Both the position numbers and the translations under genes were made by a program. The notes beneath the pieces are model-generated. The model was not told where the DNA came from, did no database searches, and worked only from the letters and a program-made list of their open reading frames with translations. From Baffinella frigidus (taxonomy: Eukaryota > Cryptophyceae > Cryptomonadales > Baffinellaceae): a DNA stretch of 17,011 nt. Each line of letters opens with the position of its first letter. The stretch's first letter is position 1. The DNA is taken from contig MU646969.1 of NCBI GenBank assembly GCA_026770585.1, forward strand, positions 185,782 through 202,792, read 5' to 3'. This document shows, in pieces, positions 1 to 7,747 of this stretch.

Positions 1-19
1 GGGCGAGGGGGGGGGGCAG

Positions 20-154
20 CTGGTTGAGGCGAAGGGGGGGGCGGCGGAGGGGGCGGAGGAGTCGGAGTCTGAGTCGGCGATCCCATCAGGGTCTGGGGGG
101 GGTCTGCTGGAGTACCCCTCTGCGGGGAATTCTGACTATGGCATGGAGGGGTAG
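20..154 (+). CDS. Terminal exon (partial gene) of an acidic, low-complexity protein of unknown function
   Basis: A CAG at 17-19 can act as a splice acceptor. The frame from 20 runs 44 codons to a TAG at 152-154. The peptide starts LVEAKGGAAEGAEESESES and continues with a Gly/Ser stretch and the tail LLEYPSAGNSDYGMEG. Acidic and Ser/Gly-rich residues suggest a disordered C-terminus. The gene would begin left of the window; the 5' edge is a G-run, so the acceptor is a guess and the exon could extend to base 1. I recognise no family. The composition (Glu codons GAG, Ser codons TCG/TCT) is more protein-like than the other two frames. Confidence 0.4.
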   Translation: MVEAKGGAAEGAEESESESAIPSGSGGGLLEYPSAGNSDYGMEG

Positions 155-375
155 CGCTTGGAGCACGCCGCGTGCAGGAGTAGTCGGTGTGTTGGTGCTT
201 TGGTGCTTTGTATTACACTCACATCGAAGGCCACGCCCACCTCACTCTTGAGGAGATGGGGACGATCTACGGATGAGCTCGCCGATCCTACCTACTTAGG
301 CTGGACCGAGTCCCCTTCTCTCGCACCAAACCACCCTGTCGGAGTGACTTCACACAGTCAGGGCGCCAGCGTAGC
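155..375. other. Spacer, no gene seen
   Basis: Presumed 3' flank of the first gene. It contains a short direct repeat (GTGCTTTG twice near 196-215) and nothing else I can support. Confidence 0.4.
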
Positions 376-495
376 TACAGGGGTATCTCGCTCATTAGAA
401 ACCGCCCCCCCATAGGACCCCACAGTAGGCCTATGCCTAGGGCCCTGTGGTGGTCCTAGGGGGGTTGCACTTTCTTATGAGCGATGTCACCCTGA
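376..495. mobile_element. Palindromic mini-transposon, family M1, copy 1 (degenerate right end)
   Basis: The left terminal inverted repeat reads CAGGGGTATCTCGCTCATTA, preceded by TA. The core is a near-palindrome rich in CCTAGG. The right end (TTTCTTATGAGCGATG, then a decayed ACCCTG) is the reverse complement of the left. It is about 118 bp and non-coding, as in a MITE. Ten full or partial copies occur in this window. Confidence 0.85.
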
Positions 496-527
496 ACCCC
501 TGCGTGTCGCGTGGGTGTGTGTGCGGA

Positions 528-619
528 TACGCCCCGAGTCCAGTCGACCGAACGGCCCGAGCCGGGCTCGTCCTACGCCCCGAGTTCAGTCGCCCTAACT
601 CCCCGAGGCGGCCTCGTCC
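528..619. repeat. Two tandem 46-bp units
   Basis: TACGCCCCGAGT starts at 528 and again at 574. Both units end in CTCGTCC, with several differences in the middle. Confidence 0.7.
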
Positions 620-689
620 TGGATTGTGTCCGCACGGTGTGCGGTGCTGTTCCTCAACATGTGCACAATGTTGCCAACTCGGTGTCACC

Positions 690-801
690 TGCAGGGGTAC
701 CTCGCTCATAAGGAGCCGCTCCCCCCCCCCAGGACCATCGCGATTGGCCTACGTCAGGGTCCTAAGAAACTGTGTCTCCTTATGAGCGATGTACCCCTGT
801 A
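690..801. mobile_element. Palindromic mini-transposon, family M1, copy 2
   Basis: The left end is CAGGGGTACCTCGCTCATAA from 692. The right end is CTTATGAGCGATGTACCCCTG followed by TA. The CCTAGG core is partly lost (CCTACGTCAGGGTCCTAAG), so this is an older, diverged copy. Confidence 0.8.
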
Positions 802-873
802 CTGCACGGCGCGTCTACAGACGAGCTTGCAGCCAAGACCTATGTCGCGCAATGCAACCAAACGCCTGCCCAC

Positions 874-925
874 ACTTACAAATATTACGCATGCATTTTA
901 CTTACAAATATTACGTATGCATTTT
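874..925. repeat. Two tandem 26-bp AT-rich units
   Basis: ACTTACAAATATTACGCATG starts at 874 and recurs at 900 with one change (CGTATG). Each unit ends in CATTTT. Confidence 0.85.
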
Positions 926-1001
926 ACACCACTACCCCCCCGCTCCCGCCCCTCTCTGCTCCCACACACCATCAGTGCACCCACTTCCACCCCCCGCCCG
1001 G

Positions 1002-1266
1002 CTAGCAGACAGCGCGCATCACGCCAGGCCGGAGCGTGCCGCGCCGCCACGCCGCGAACGCCACGGCCGTCGCGCGCAGCAGCCCCCGTGACACGACCGT
1101 CCTCGCACCGCGCGTTTCCCGCCGGCGCCGGGCCGCCGTCGAGTGCATGCGCTCGAGCGCCTGGCGCGCCACGCGCGCGTCGATCCTGCCCCGCCCGAGC
1201 GCCTCCGCCGTGCGCTGGCGTCGCCGCGCTGCCGCCGCCTCCGCCCACGCACGGAGCGCGTTGCGC
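1002..1266 (-). CDS. Terminal exon with three 33-residue SFI1-like repeats
   Basis: On the minus strand an acceptor CCAG at 1267-1270 precedes an open frame: one base, then 87 codons and TAG at 1002-1004. The peptide is helical and rich in Arg and Ala. Anchor positions recur every 33 residues: NALRAW (W7), QALERM (M40), VAFAAW (W73). An Ala/Leu-x-x-Trp anchor with a spacing of about 33 is the signature of SFI1-type centrin-binding repeats of centrosome/basal-body scaffolds; the assignment is by pattern only. The first base completes a codon split by the intron, which fits the donor at 1575-1576 (phase 2). Very high GC and third-position G/C also support coding. Other frames of the same DNA are Gly-rich and less protein-like. 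Confidence 0.6.
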
Positions 1267-1269
1267 CTG

Positions 1270-1560
1270 GTGTGGGGTTTGAGGTTTAGGGGGAGGGGTG
1301 TGGGGTATGGGGTTGGGGGTTGGGGGTTGGGGGTTGGGGGTTTAGGGTTCAGGGTTCAGGGTTCAGGGTTCAGGGTTCAGGGTTCAGGTTTTAGGGTTTG
1401 AGGTTCATGGTGCAGTGTTCAGTGTTCAGTGTTCAGTGTTTGTTCGGTGATCAGTGTTCAGAGTCCAGTGTTGAGTGATCAGTGTTCAGAGTCCAGTGTT
1501 CAGTGCTCATTGTTCAGTGTGCAGTGTCTGCTCAGTGTTCAGTGTCCGTGTTGAGGGGTT
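1270..1560. repeat. Degenerate telomere-like and GTGTTCA minisatellite within an intron
   Basis: Starts with GGTTGGG repeats, then six or more GGGTTCA units (about 1346-1387), then many GTGTTCA/GTCCAGT variants to about 1550. It fills most of the 310-bp intron 1267-1576 of the minus-strand gene, so the transcript carries the C-rich (CCCTGAA) strand. It resembles a decayed TTTAGGG-type telomeric repeat. Confidence 0.8.
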
Positions 1561-1576
1561 AGAGTTGAGGGGTCAC

Positions 1577-2379
1577 CGCGCGGCGCGCGAGAGGCGGCCG
1601 AGGAGGAGGGGCAGCGCGGAGGCGCCCCCTACGCGCATGGTGGTGCGTTGCGCCGCGTGTGTCTCCTCGGTCATGCTCTGTATTTCCTCCTGCCATCCCA
1701 CAAGTTCGTTACTCGTGAACCCGTTACTTGTCACGCGATGCGCGCCCCCGACGCGCATTGTGTTGCGTTGTGCCCCGTGTGTCTCTTCGGCCATGCTTTG
1801 TATTTCCTCCTGCAAGCCCACAAATTCGTTGCGCCGTGCGCGCCCCCCGACGCGCATCACGGTGCGCTGTGCTGTGTGTGTCTCTTCGGCCATTTTCTTC
1901 ACTTCCTTCTGCACGCCCACACCCGCCAATAACGAGTCGCTTCCGCCATGCCCCGACGCGCATCATGTTTGGATGCGCCAAGTGTGTCTCCCCGGCCATT
2001 GTCGCCACGTCTTCCTGCAAGCCCACACATCCGTTACGCGTGAACCCGTTACGCCATTCGCGCCTGCGACGTGTATGACGGTTTGCTGCGCCGCGTGCGT
2101 CTCTTCGGCCATGCTCTGTATTTCGTCCTGCACCATGCGCGGCACGTCAGGGTGAAAGCCGCACGCGACGTCTCGCCCGCAATGCGTTTCACTTCCTCCT
2201 GCACGACCAGGCCCGTTAGGCCTGAACGTGTTACGCCATGCGCGCCCCCGACGTATATGACGGTTTGCTGCGCCGCGTGGGTTTCTTCCGTCATTGCCTG
2301 CACGTCCTCCTGCACCATGCGGGCCACATCAGGGTAAAAACCACACGCGACGTCTGTTCCGTCGTGCTGTTATTTCTTC
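1577..2379 (-). CDS. Tandem array of duplicated 57-nt exons encoding a 19-residue helical repeat
   Basis: Six segments of exactly 57 nt are each preceded on the minus strand by an acceptor (TGCAG or GGCAG) and followed by a donor (GTCG or GTAG): 2253-2309, 2071-2127, 1958-2014, 1852-1908, 1753-1809, 1633-1689. All are phase 0 at both ends and open. They encode EDVQAMTEETHAAQQTVIY, DEIQSMAEETHAAQQTVIH, EDVATMAGETHLAHPNMMR, KEVKKMAEETHTAQRTVMR, EEIQSMAEETHGAQRNTMR and EEIQSMTEETHAAQRTTMR. Introns between them are 42-63 bp. Two shortened units (2352-2379, 28 nt; 2170-2198, 29 nt) keep acceptor and donor but lack the second half. The last unit probably reads on to a donor at 1575-1576, giving a phase-2 end that joins the exon at 1266. 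Function unknown; the repeats look like amphipathic or coiled-coil helix. Reading straight through would need repeated frameshifts, which the intron model removes. Confidence 0.6.
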
Positions 2380-2988
2380 CTGCCCGACCAGGCCCGTTAC
2401 GCTTGAACCCGATACGCCATGCGCGTTACGTCCTTCTGCGAGGCAGCATCAGTTACGCAAGACTTACGACACGCTGCGCGGTCCGTATCGCTGCGCGCGA
2501 TAAGTTCCTACGGACGCCTGCTCCTAGGAGCCTAGGACTCCCAAGAGACGGGGAGGGGGAGTCCGGATTTGCGAGTATCCCCTGTGCTCGAAAGGGATTC
2601 CACGTTGATTTAACGACTGAGCGCAAGTAGAGGCAGGGACGCGTGAATGAAGAGGCGCCAAGGCTGGGACAAGAAGCGAGGAGCGGGCGGGGCGGGGCGG
2701 GATTGGGCGGTGCGTAATCTGGTCGGATCCTGCAGACGGGTGCAGAGAGGTGTGCGGGCTCTGGGAGGGTTGGGGATTCGAAGGAACGATAGGGGACGAG
2801 GAGGAACCCTAGCTCTGTCTGAGTCGGAATGAGGAGATTGGGCTGAGGATTCGCAGGGAGGAGTGCTAGCGCTGCCTTGCTCGGTTTGACCGACTATCCT
2901 CAAGTTGACATGCTGGGTGTGCGGTACACATCCGTCAACTTTGGAGCGGGAAAGAGCCCGTTCTCACAAAACTGCTTCGCCCAAACAG
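2380..2988. other. Spacer with fading copies of the exon-array unit, then GC-rich DNA
   Basis: Around 2430-2475 a further decayed unit remains: a possible acceptor and donor only 6 nt apart, and a GTAAGT donor after a stretch coding TAQRV. From about 2500 the sequence is GC-rich, including GGGCGGGGCGGGGCGGGATT near 2687-2706, with no convincing exon. The ends of the minus-strand gene upstream of the array were not found. Confidence 0.4.
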
Positions 2989-3055
2989 GCCGAGCCAGAG
3001 CTAGGAGTAGAGACGAGGAGGAACCTGGAAGTCCTCGAGGTGTGCGAGGACGAGG
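2989..3055 (+). CDS. Possible single internal exon, unknown protein
   Basis: An acceptor AAACAG ends at 2988 and a good donor GGTGAG starts at 3056. The 67 nt between are open as AEPELGVETRRNLEVLEVCE plus DE. No partner exon was found on either side, so this is weak. It could equally be intergenic sequence. Confidence 0.25.
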
Positions 3056-3079
3056 GTGAGCTGCGAGAAGGCCACGTCC

Positions 3080-4045
3080 CTCTCGCGCGTCTTCCTCTGC
3101 CGCGCCGCCTGCCCCCCGCTGCGGTTTCAGGGTGCATGTTCTGGACCCTGCACCCAGACGGGAGCCCCTAATGCCCAGACGAGAGCCCCTAATGTCGTCT
3201 TCCTCTGCCGCCACGCCTGCCGGTTGCTGCGGCTTCAGGGTGCGTGTCTTTTCCTGCAGGGCAACCGGCAGGCATGCGGCAGGCACCGGCGACTGACGGG
3301 CGCTCTCGTCCGGGGCTAGACACCAACCTGTGGAGTTGACTCACTCGGGTGCCAGTCTTGTCGTCTCGTCACTGTCAAGGCACAGCACTGTTGAGTTAAC
3401 AGTCGGGGGCTCTCGTCCGGGCCCGGCATCCAGAGCAAGCACCCTGCCGCGCGTCTTCCTCTGCCCCGCCGCCTGCCGGTTGCTCAGGTTTCAGGGTCTT
3501 TTTCTCAAGGGTGTGCGTTGTCTTTTTCTGAAAAGTGCATGGCCTGGACCCTGGACCCGGACGAGAGCCCCGGACTGCCAACTCAATAGTGTGTGTCTTG
3601 ACAATGCCGCCGCCTGCCAAATGGAACCATGGCCAACAGCGGGTACTCCTCCTCTGCCGCCTGCCGCTTGGTGCGGTATCAGGGTGCATGTTCTGGACCT
3701 TGGACCCGGACGAGAGCCCCCGACTGTTGACTCAACAGCGCTGTGCCTTGCCAGTGACTTACTCTGCAGCGATGCCTGCCGGTGGCTGAGGTTTCAAGGT
3801 GCATGTGTTTTCTGCTGGTTGCTGAGGTTTCAGGGAGCGTGTCTTTTCTGCCGGTTGCTGGGTTTTGCCGCGATGACTGCCACCCGGTGCGGTTTCAGGG
3901 TGCGTGTCTTTTTCTGAAGGGTGCATGGCCTGGATGCTGGGCCCGGACGAGAGCCCCCGACTGTCAACTCAACAGCGCTGTGCCTTGACAGTGACGAGAC
4001 TGGAATCTGACTGCGTCAACTCCACAGGTTGGTGTCTTGACAATG
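3080..4045. repeat. Scrambled repeat block with coding-like units on the minus strand
   Basis: A module around GGTTGCTGAGGTTTCAGGGTG recurs at about 3122, 3224, 3480, 3668, 3787, 3823 and 3890. A second module, CCCGGACGAGAGCCCCCGAC, recurs near 3565, 3705 and 3940, and inverted near 3400. Read on the minus strand, the first module encodes variants of KTRTLKPQQPAG, sometimes followed by VAAEED, and often sits after a possible acceptor (CTTCAG, CTGCAG). It lies just downstream of the coiled-coil exon, so the copies may be exons or dead exons of that gene. Frames do not stay open across units, and I could not build a gene model. Confidence 0.6.
3319..3424. repeat. Inverted copy of the 3937-4043 segment
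   Basis: The reverse complement of 3319-3424 matches 3937-4043 along nearly its whole length. It begins GGCCCGGACGAGAGCCCCCG and ends CCACAGGTTGGTGTC, with a short insertion in the middle. The two arms are about 510 bp apart and could form a long imperfect foldback. Confidence 0.85.
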
Positions 4046-4069
4046 ACGAAATGCGCAGGCTTAGTACCA

Positions 4070-4326
4070 GAAACTTCTCGGAGCAGGCAACATACGTGGG
4101 ACTCGCACGAAACATGAGTTCGGGCGGGTGCTCGTTTGACGGCGAGAACGTTTACAGCTGGAATGTTTGTGCAGAGGGGTGGCGTGCATGCGTGCTCATT
4201 TGTGCTGTGGAGAACCGCACAGACACATACACAGACACCGACAAAGACAGCGACAGCCACGCGCACAAAAGGTAGATATAATGTAGACACATCCGGAAAA
4301 ATCTGGAAACGGAGCGGGGTGGTTAC
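4070..4326. repeat. Intronic half of a direct duplication (partner 5153-5430)
   Basis: GAAACTTCTCGGAGCAGGCA at 4070 matches GAAACTTCTTGGATCAGGCA at about 5155. Further blocks (TTCGGGCGGGTGCTCGTTT, then CAGCTGGAA, then a CAGACAC-rich stretch) occur in the same order in both. The block includes a (GACA)-type simple repeat near 4219-4260. Confidence 0.8.
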
Positions 4327-5124
4327 CTCGAGGGATTCTTTCGCGGCGCGCGCGAGCCCCTCCCCTTTATCTCTCGCAGCGCGCGCGCTCGCCTCAGCCT
4401 CCTCTCTCGCCCCGCGCACGAGCGCCTCGGCCTCCGCGCCCGCCCCGCGCGCGAAGGCCTCAGCCGCGAGCATGCGCTTCTCCGCCTCGCGCGCGCGCGT
4501 CAGATGCCCCTCCATCTGTTCCTTGAGGTGCCCGTTGATGCCGAGCAGCTGCGACACCTTCCCGCCCGCCTCGCCTCGCTGCCGCTGCTCCTGCTCCAGC
4601 TGCTCGCGGAAGCCGCGGACCGCTTCCTGGGAGTGGCGCAGATCCCCCTCCATCTTCGAGATGTATTCCGGATCCCCGCGTCCTCTCGCTGCCCCGTCGA
4701 AAGATCCTCCTGATGGCGTTCGAGGGTCCTGCTCTGATGAGCGGGGCTGGGCATGGAGGCGCTGGATCTGTTGCAAGGCAGCGTCGCGCTGCAAGACCAC
4801 GCGCTCTGTCTCCTCCATTGCGATCTGCAACTTGCCTTCCGCGATTTTTTGCGAGAGCTCGGCGTGTTTCAGCTTCAGGCCGAGAACGTTGATCTGTTTC
4901 TTTTGGTCACGATTCTCCGCTTGCATCGCAAGGAGCGCTTGCGACGCCTCCGAACTCTCCCCCGCCGAGTCGCGCAGTTCCCGCATAAGCGTGTCGATTT
5001 CTTCCTCCTCCTCCGATTCTTCCAAACGGCTTGAGTCCTCGTCGAAGCGCACAGACCGCTCCCCGCGCGGCTGGCTCGCCGAAGAGTAGAGCGACATATC
5101 AGCAGGCTCGCCCACCGGTGCCAT
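4327..5124 (-). CDS. Large exon of a coiled-coil protein, N-terminal part
   Basis: ATG at 5124-5122 opens 266 codons to a donor GTAACC just after CTCGAG (4327-4332), phase 0. Residues 1-50 are polar with a run of acidic residues (LEESEEEEEIDTLMREL). Residues 55-130 are a long heptad-type coiled coil (QKKQINVLGLKLKHAELSQK). A Ser/Gly/Pro linker (PRTPSGGSFDGAARG) follows near 140, then a second coiled coil and an Ala/Glu/Arg repeat (EAEALVRGAREEAEASARAA). An acceptor-like CAG at 5127-5129 lies two bases before the ATG, so this may be an internal exon. Coiled coils of this type occur in many cytoskeletal and trafficking proteins and give no specific function. The next exon was not identified; downstream is the repeat block. 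Confidence 0.75.
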
Positions 5125-5152
5125 CCCTGCGAGGGCTCACCGAGCTTAGTGA

Positions 5153-5560
5153 AAGAAACTTCTTGGATCAGGCAACAGTTGTGGGACTGTCACCCGAACC
5201 GTAAGCCACGCAGCCTCGGAGCAACAGGACCTGGTCAGAGCAAGCAAGCAGGCCCAGTCAGAAAGAAAGAAATGTGTTCGGGCGGGTGCTCGTTTTACGG
5301 ATAGAATGTTGACAGCTGGAACGGTTTCTTCCGGTGTCGTGCATATCATTGCCCAGCACTGCACAGACACGGAGCCAGACAGAGATAAAGACAGGAAGAC
5401 CAGCAGAGGAAACGCGGGCTGGTTGGATACCTCGAGGAGTCTTTCGCGGCGCGAGAGCCCCTCCCCTTCGTCTCGCGCGGAGCGCGCGCTCGCCTCGGCC
5501 TCGTCTCTCGTGGCCCAATGCTCCTCTGGGATCCCTGCGAAGGCTCAGCGATTCGTGAGC
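5153..5560 (-). repeat. Shrunken second copy of the coiled-coil exon region, with a 104-nt exon remnant
   Basis: The copy holds the downstream intron (5153-5430), the donor (GTATCC after CTCGAG), the last part of the exon (RDEAEASARSARDEGEGL against REEAEASARAARDKGEGL) and the first few bases after the acceptor (CAG then GGATC). About 690 bp of the exon middle is missing. The remnant 5431-5534 is open for 34 codons after two bases and ends in phase 0, as does the full exon. It may be a dead duplicate or an alternative exon. Confidence 0.7.
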
Positions 5561-5589
5561 AGGCTCGGCGAACGACGGGAGGACGCAAC

Positions 5590-5686
5590 GATTTTACGTC
5601 CAGAGGCCCCACTTTTCAAAAACAAAATGGTCCCCCAATGTCGAATGTCAACTATCCGGGGCCCCCAATGTCAAGTACGTCGTACC
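5590..5686. repeat. Dispersed repeat CCCCCAATGTCAAGTACGTC, copy 1
   Basis: A segment from about GTCCAGAGGCCCCACTTTTC to GTCAAGTACGTCGTAC recurs diverged at 7285-7375. A short part (GGCCCCCAATGTCAAGTACC) recurs at about 6741. Confidence 0.8.
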
Positions 5687-6052
5687 CTTCCGTACATTGG
5701 GGGAAACCTCTACATGCGTTTGGTTTGACATCTGTCTCATCTCACACCCCCACACAACCCCCCTCACCTTGTGGGGTATCCGTGACTGGAGCTCCTATGC
5801 TTCACCATGGGATACCATGAGCCTCAGAACAAGGCTGACTTGGGTTCGGTGCGTGTAAGTGAGCATGGGAGCGGTGTCGCATACCTTCACCCACCCCAAG
5901 AGAGCCACCCTGTATCCCCTCTTCACGAGCCTCTGCACTGGAGAGCTAAACGCGATCCGAAAGCAAAAATGCTTTTTCTGCAGTCCTTTCTACGGAAGGG
6001 CGTGTCGTTGGCATATGTTGGGAGCATTTAAAACCTAAAGGACCTAAAGGAC
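5687..6052 (+). mobile_element. SINE-like dispersed repeat, copy 1
   Basis: About 366 bp, almost identical to 8343-8708 and partly to 6203-6582. It starts CTTCCGTACATTGGGGGAAA. It contains a small hairpin, AAAGCAAAAATGCTTT, near 5960. It ends in a simple tail of CCTAAAGGA units. A simple-repeat 3' tail and a 5'-truncated sister copy are typical of elements moved by a LINE machinery. The 74-codon reading frame inside it is not conserved in the sister copies. A second tail-like piece (6068-6100) follows. Confidence 0.65.
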
Positions 6053-6202
6053 CTCGCGGGCTATGTTGGGCGAAATTAAAACCTAAAGGACCTAAAGGTC
6101 CCTCGAGATTATCTTCTCTCTCGTGTGACCTCCCCAGAGGTTTACCTTACGGCCAACCAACCCTGAGTGTATCAACAACATTTATGTAAAGCTGACAATC
6201 AC

Positions 6203-6582
6203 TCTCACCTTGTGGGGTATTCGTGATTGAAGCTCTTAAACTTCAACCATGGGATACCATGAGCCTCAGAACAAGGCTGACTTGGGTTCGGTGCGTGTGC
6301 GAGTGCGATCCTATTTTGGAATAGCTCAAACACCCCAAGAGAGCCACCCTGTATCCCCTCTTCACGAGCCTCTGCACTGGAGAGCTAAACGCGATCCGAA
6401 AGCAAAAATGCTTTCCTTGCAGATCCCTTCTACGGAACGGCGCGTCGTTGGCATATGTTGGGAGAAATTAAAACCTAAAGGACCTAAAGGAAAGCAAAAA
6501 TGCTTTCTCTGCAGTCCTTTCTACGGAAGGGCGTGTCGTTGGCATATGTTGGGAGCATTTAAAACCTAAAGGACCCAAAGGA
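6203..6582 (+). mobile_element. SINE-like dispersed repeat, copy 2 (5'-truncated, 3' end duplicated)
   Basis: Starts inside the element at TCACCTTGTGGGGTAT. The 3' portion (GAAAGCAAAAATGCTTTC through TTGGCATATGTTGGGAG and the CCTAAAGG tail) is present twice in tandem, at about 6398-6490 and 6491-6582. Further CCTAAAGG units continue to about 6607. Confidence 0.65.
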
Positions 6583-6619
6583 CCGGACCTAAAGGAACGA
6601 ACCTAAGGTGCGTCGACCT

Positions 6620-6890
6620 CATGGCTTTGACCTCCCCAAGGGAGAGCGGCCCTGCCCCGCCGAGCTGCTTGTCTGTCAAGACCAATGCCACCTGCACCCT
6701 GGCGCCCTTGATCCGCTTTCTCAAGACAAAACAGGCATGGGGCCCCCAATGTCAAGTACCCGGTTTTCACTGGGATGCTCTCCCAAAGTGGCGAACCCGA
6801 CCGAGTCTGTTGATGGCATGGGCTGACACCGACAATCCTGTTTAAATAAAACGAAATAACGAAATAACCCCCGGAACTCCGGGGGGGGAG
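6620..6890. other. Spacer with a fragment of the AATGTCAAGTA repeat, no gene
   Basis: Contains GGCCCCCAATGTCAAGTACC at about 6741 and an AT-rich stretch at 6841-6868. No exon I can support. Confidence 0.4.
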
Positions 6891-6907
6891 GGCAACGGTG
6901 GCTGCTT

Positions 6908-6967
6908 CTGGCGGAAGGGCTCCGCTCGGGCGCTAGAAGCACACGATGAGCGGAGCCCTTCCGCCAG
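6908..6967. repeat. Perfect 20-bp inverted repeat with a 20-nt loop
   Basis: CTGGCGGAAGGGCTCCGCTC at 6908-6927 is matched exactly by its reverse complement at 6948-6967. The flanks do not continue the pairing. As RNA or cruciform it would form a strong GC-rich hairpin. It could be an isolated small foldback element, or the stem of a small-RNA precursor if transcribed. Confidence 0.9.
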
Positions 6968-7276
6968 ACTGCTAAGTGGCACAAGAGAAGGCGTGCGTTT
7001 TCTCACGAGCTTCAAAAAACAAAAGGGCCCATTCAAAAAAAAAATGCCCCCCCCCGGAGTGTACACGGAGAATGGAGCTGGTGCATTTTCGGCACCAAGC
7101 AGTGATCTGAGAGGCAAGGGCCGCGGGGTGGCGAGCGCGAGGGGGGGGGGGGAGGTACGAACGAATCTAAGGTACGGTACCTCATGTCACTGGCCGCCGT
7201 GAAAGAGGGTGACCCTGTCCCACCGAGCCCATCCGGGTCGTTTTTTTCGTGAGTTTATTAATGAATAAAGGATTGT

Positions 7277-7747
7277 TTGTGCAGTGATGTTACACCCAGA
7301 GGCTTCACTTTTCAACCACAAAATGGGCCCCCAATGTCAATCAACTACCCGGGGCCTCCAATGTCAAGTACGTCGTCGTTCCAGGGATTCACCAAGAAAG
7401 ACTCAAGACTAAGTCAGAAACACCCAGGATTGACCCAGAAAGATTCAGGATTCGCCCAAAACTCAGGATCAAGTCAGAAAAACTTGGCATTTGCCCAGTA
7501 AGACTCAGGTTTTGCCCAGAGAGACTCACGATTCATCCCAAAAGACTCAGGAACAAGCCAGTATCACTCAGGATTGACCCACAAAGATTCAGGGTTTGCC
7601 CAGAAAAACTCCGGATTGTTCCAAAAAGACTCAGCATTTGCCCAGAAAAACTTAGGATTCACTCAGAAAGACTTGGGATTGACGGTAGGGACTCAGGATT
7701 CAGTCAATGGGACTCGGGAGAGAGTTTCCAGGTACCTTGCACAGTGA
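7277..7747 (+). pseudogene. Heptapeptide-repeat reading frame (KDSGFAQ type) broken by one in-frame TAA
   Basis: ATG at 7277 opens a frame that enters a 21-bp minisatellite at about 7390. Units read KDSRLSQ, KHPGLTQ, KDSGFAQ, NSGSSQ (one codon short) and KNLAFAQ, then TAA at 7499-7501. The same frame then continues without a shift for 81 more codons (DSGFAQ, RDSRFIP, KDSGTSQ, YHSGLTH, KDSGFAQ, KNSGLFQ, KDSAFAQ, KNLGFTQ, KDLGLTV) to TGA at 7745-7747. The TAA replaces the Lys codon AAA that starts most units. The first 30 codons come from the dispersed AATGTCAAGTA repeat. It may be a recently broken gene or exon, or a minisatellite whose 21-bp period keeps frame by chance. No known family. Confidence 0.45.
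7285..7375. repeat. Dispersed repeat CCCCCAATGTCAAGTACGTC, copy 2
   Basis: CCAGAGGCTTCACTTTTCAA followed by AAAATGGGCCCCCAATGTC and TCAAGTACGTCGTCG. Matches 5590-5686 with several changes and small deletions. Confidence 0.8.

Noticed and set aside
898-1248. Gly/Ala-rich 116-codon minus frame beginning MGGGGGSAATPAHGG
   Set aside because: It is the wrong frame of the 1002-1266 exon; the neighbouring frame shows 33-residue periodicity, a matching splice phase and a stop.
4136-5089. 317-codon open frame on the plus strand
   Set aside because: It is the antisense of the coiled-coil exon; its Ser/Arg/Cys-rich product is the typical mirror of Glu/Ala/Arg codons.
5807-6031. 74-codon frame MGYHEPQNKADLGSV... 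repeated at 6249 and 8463
   Set aside because: It is part of the SINE-like repeat; differences between copies change amino acids freely and one copy departs from the frame.
7499-7501. Reassigned stop codon (TAA read as an amino acid)
   Set aside because: The bL17 and other models here end at ordinary stops and contain no internal TAA or TAG; one substitution in a repeat unit explains it.
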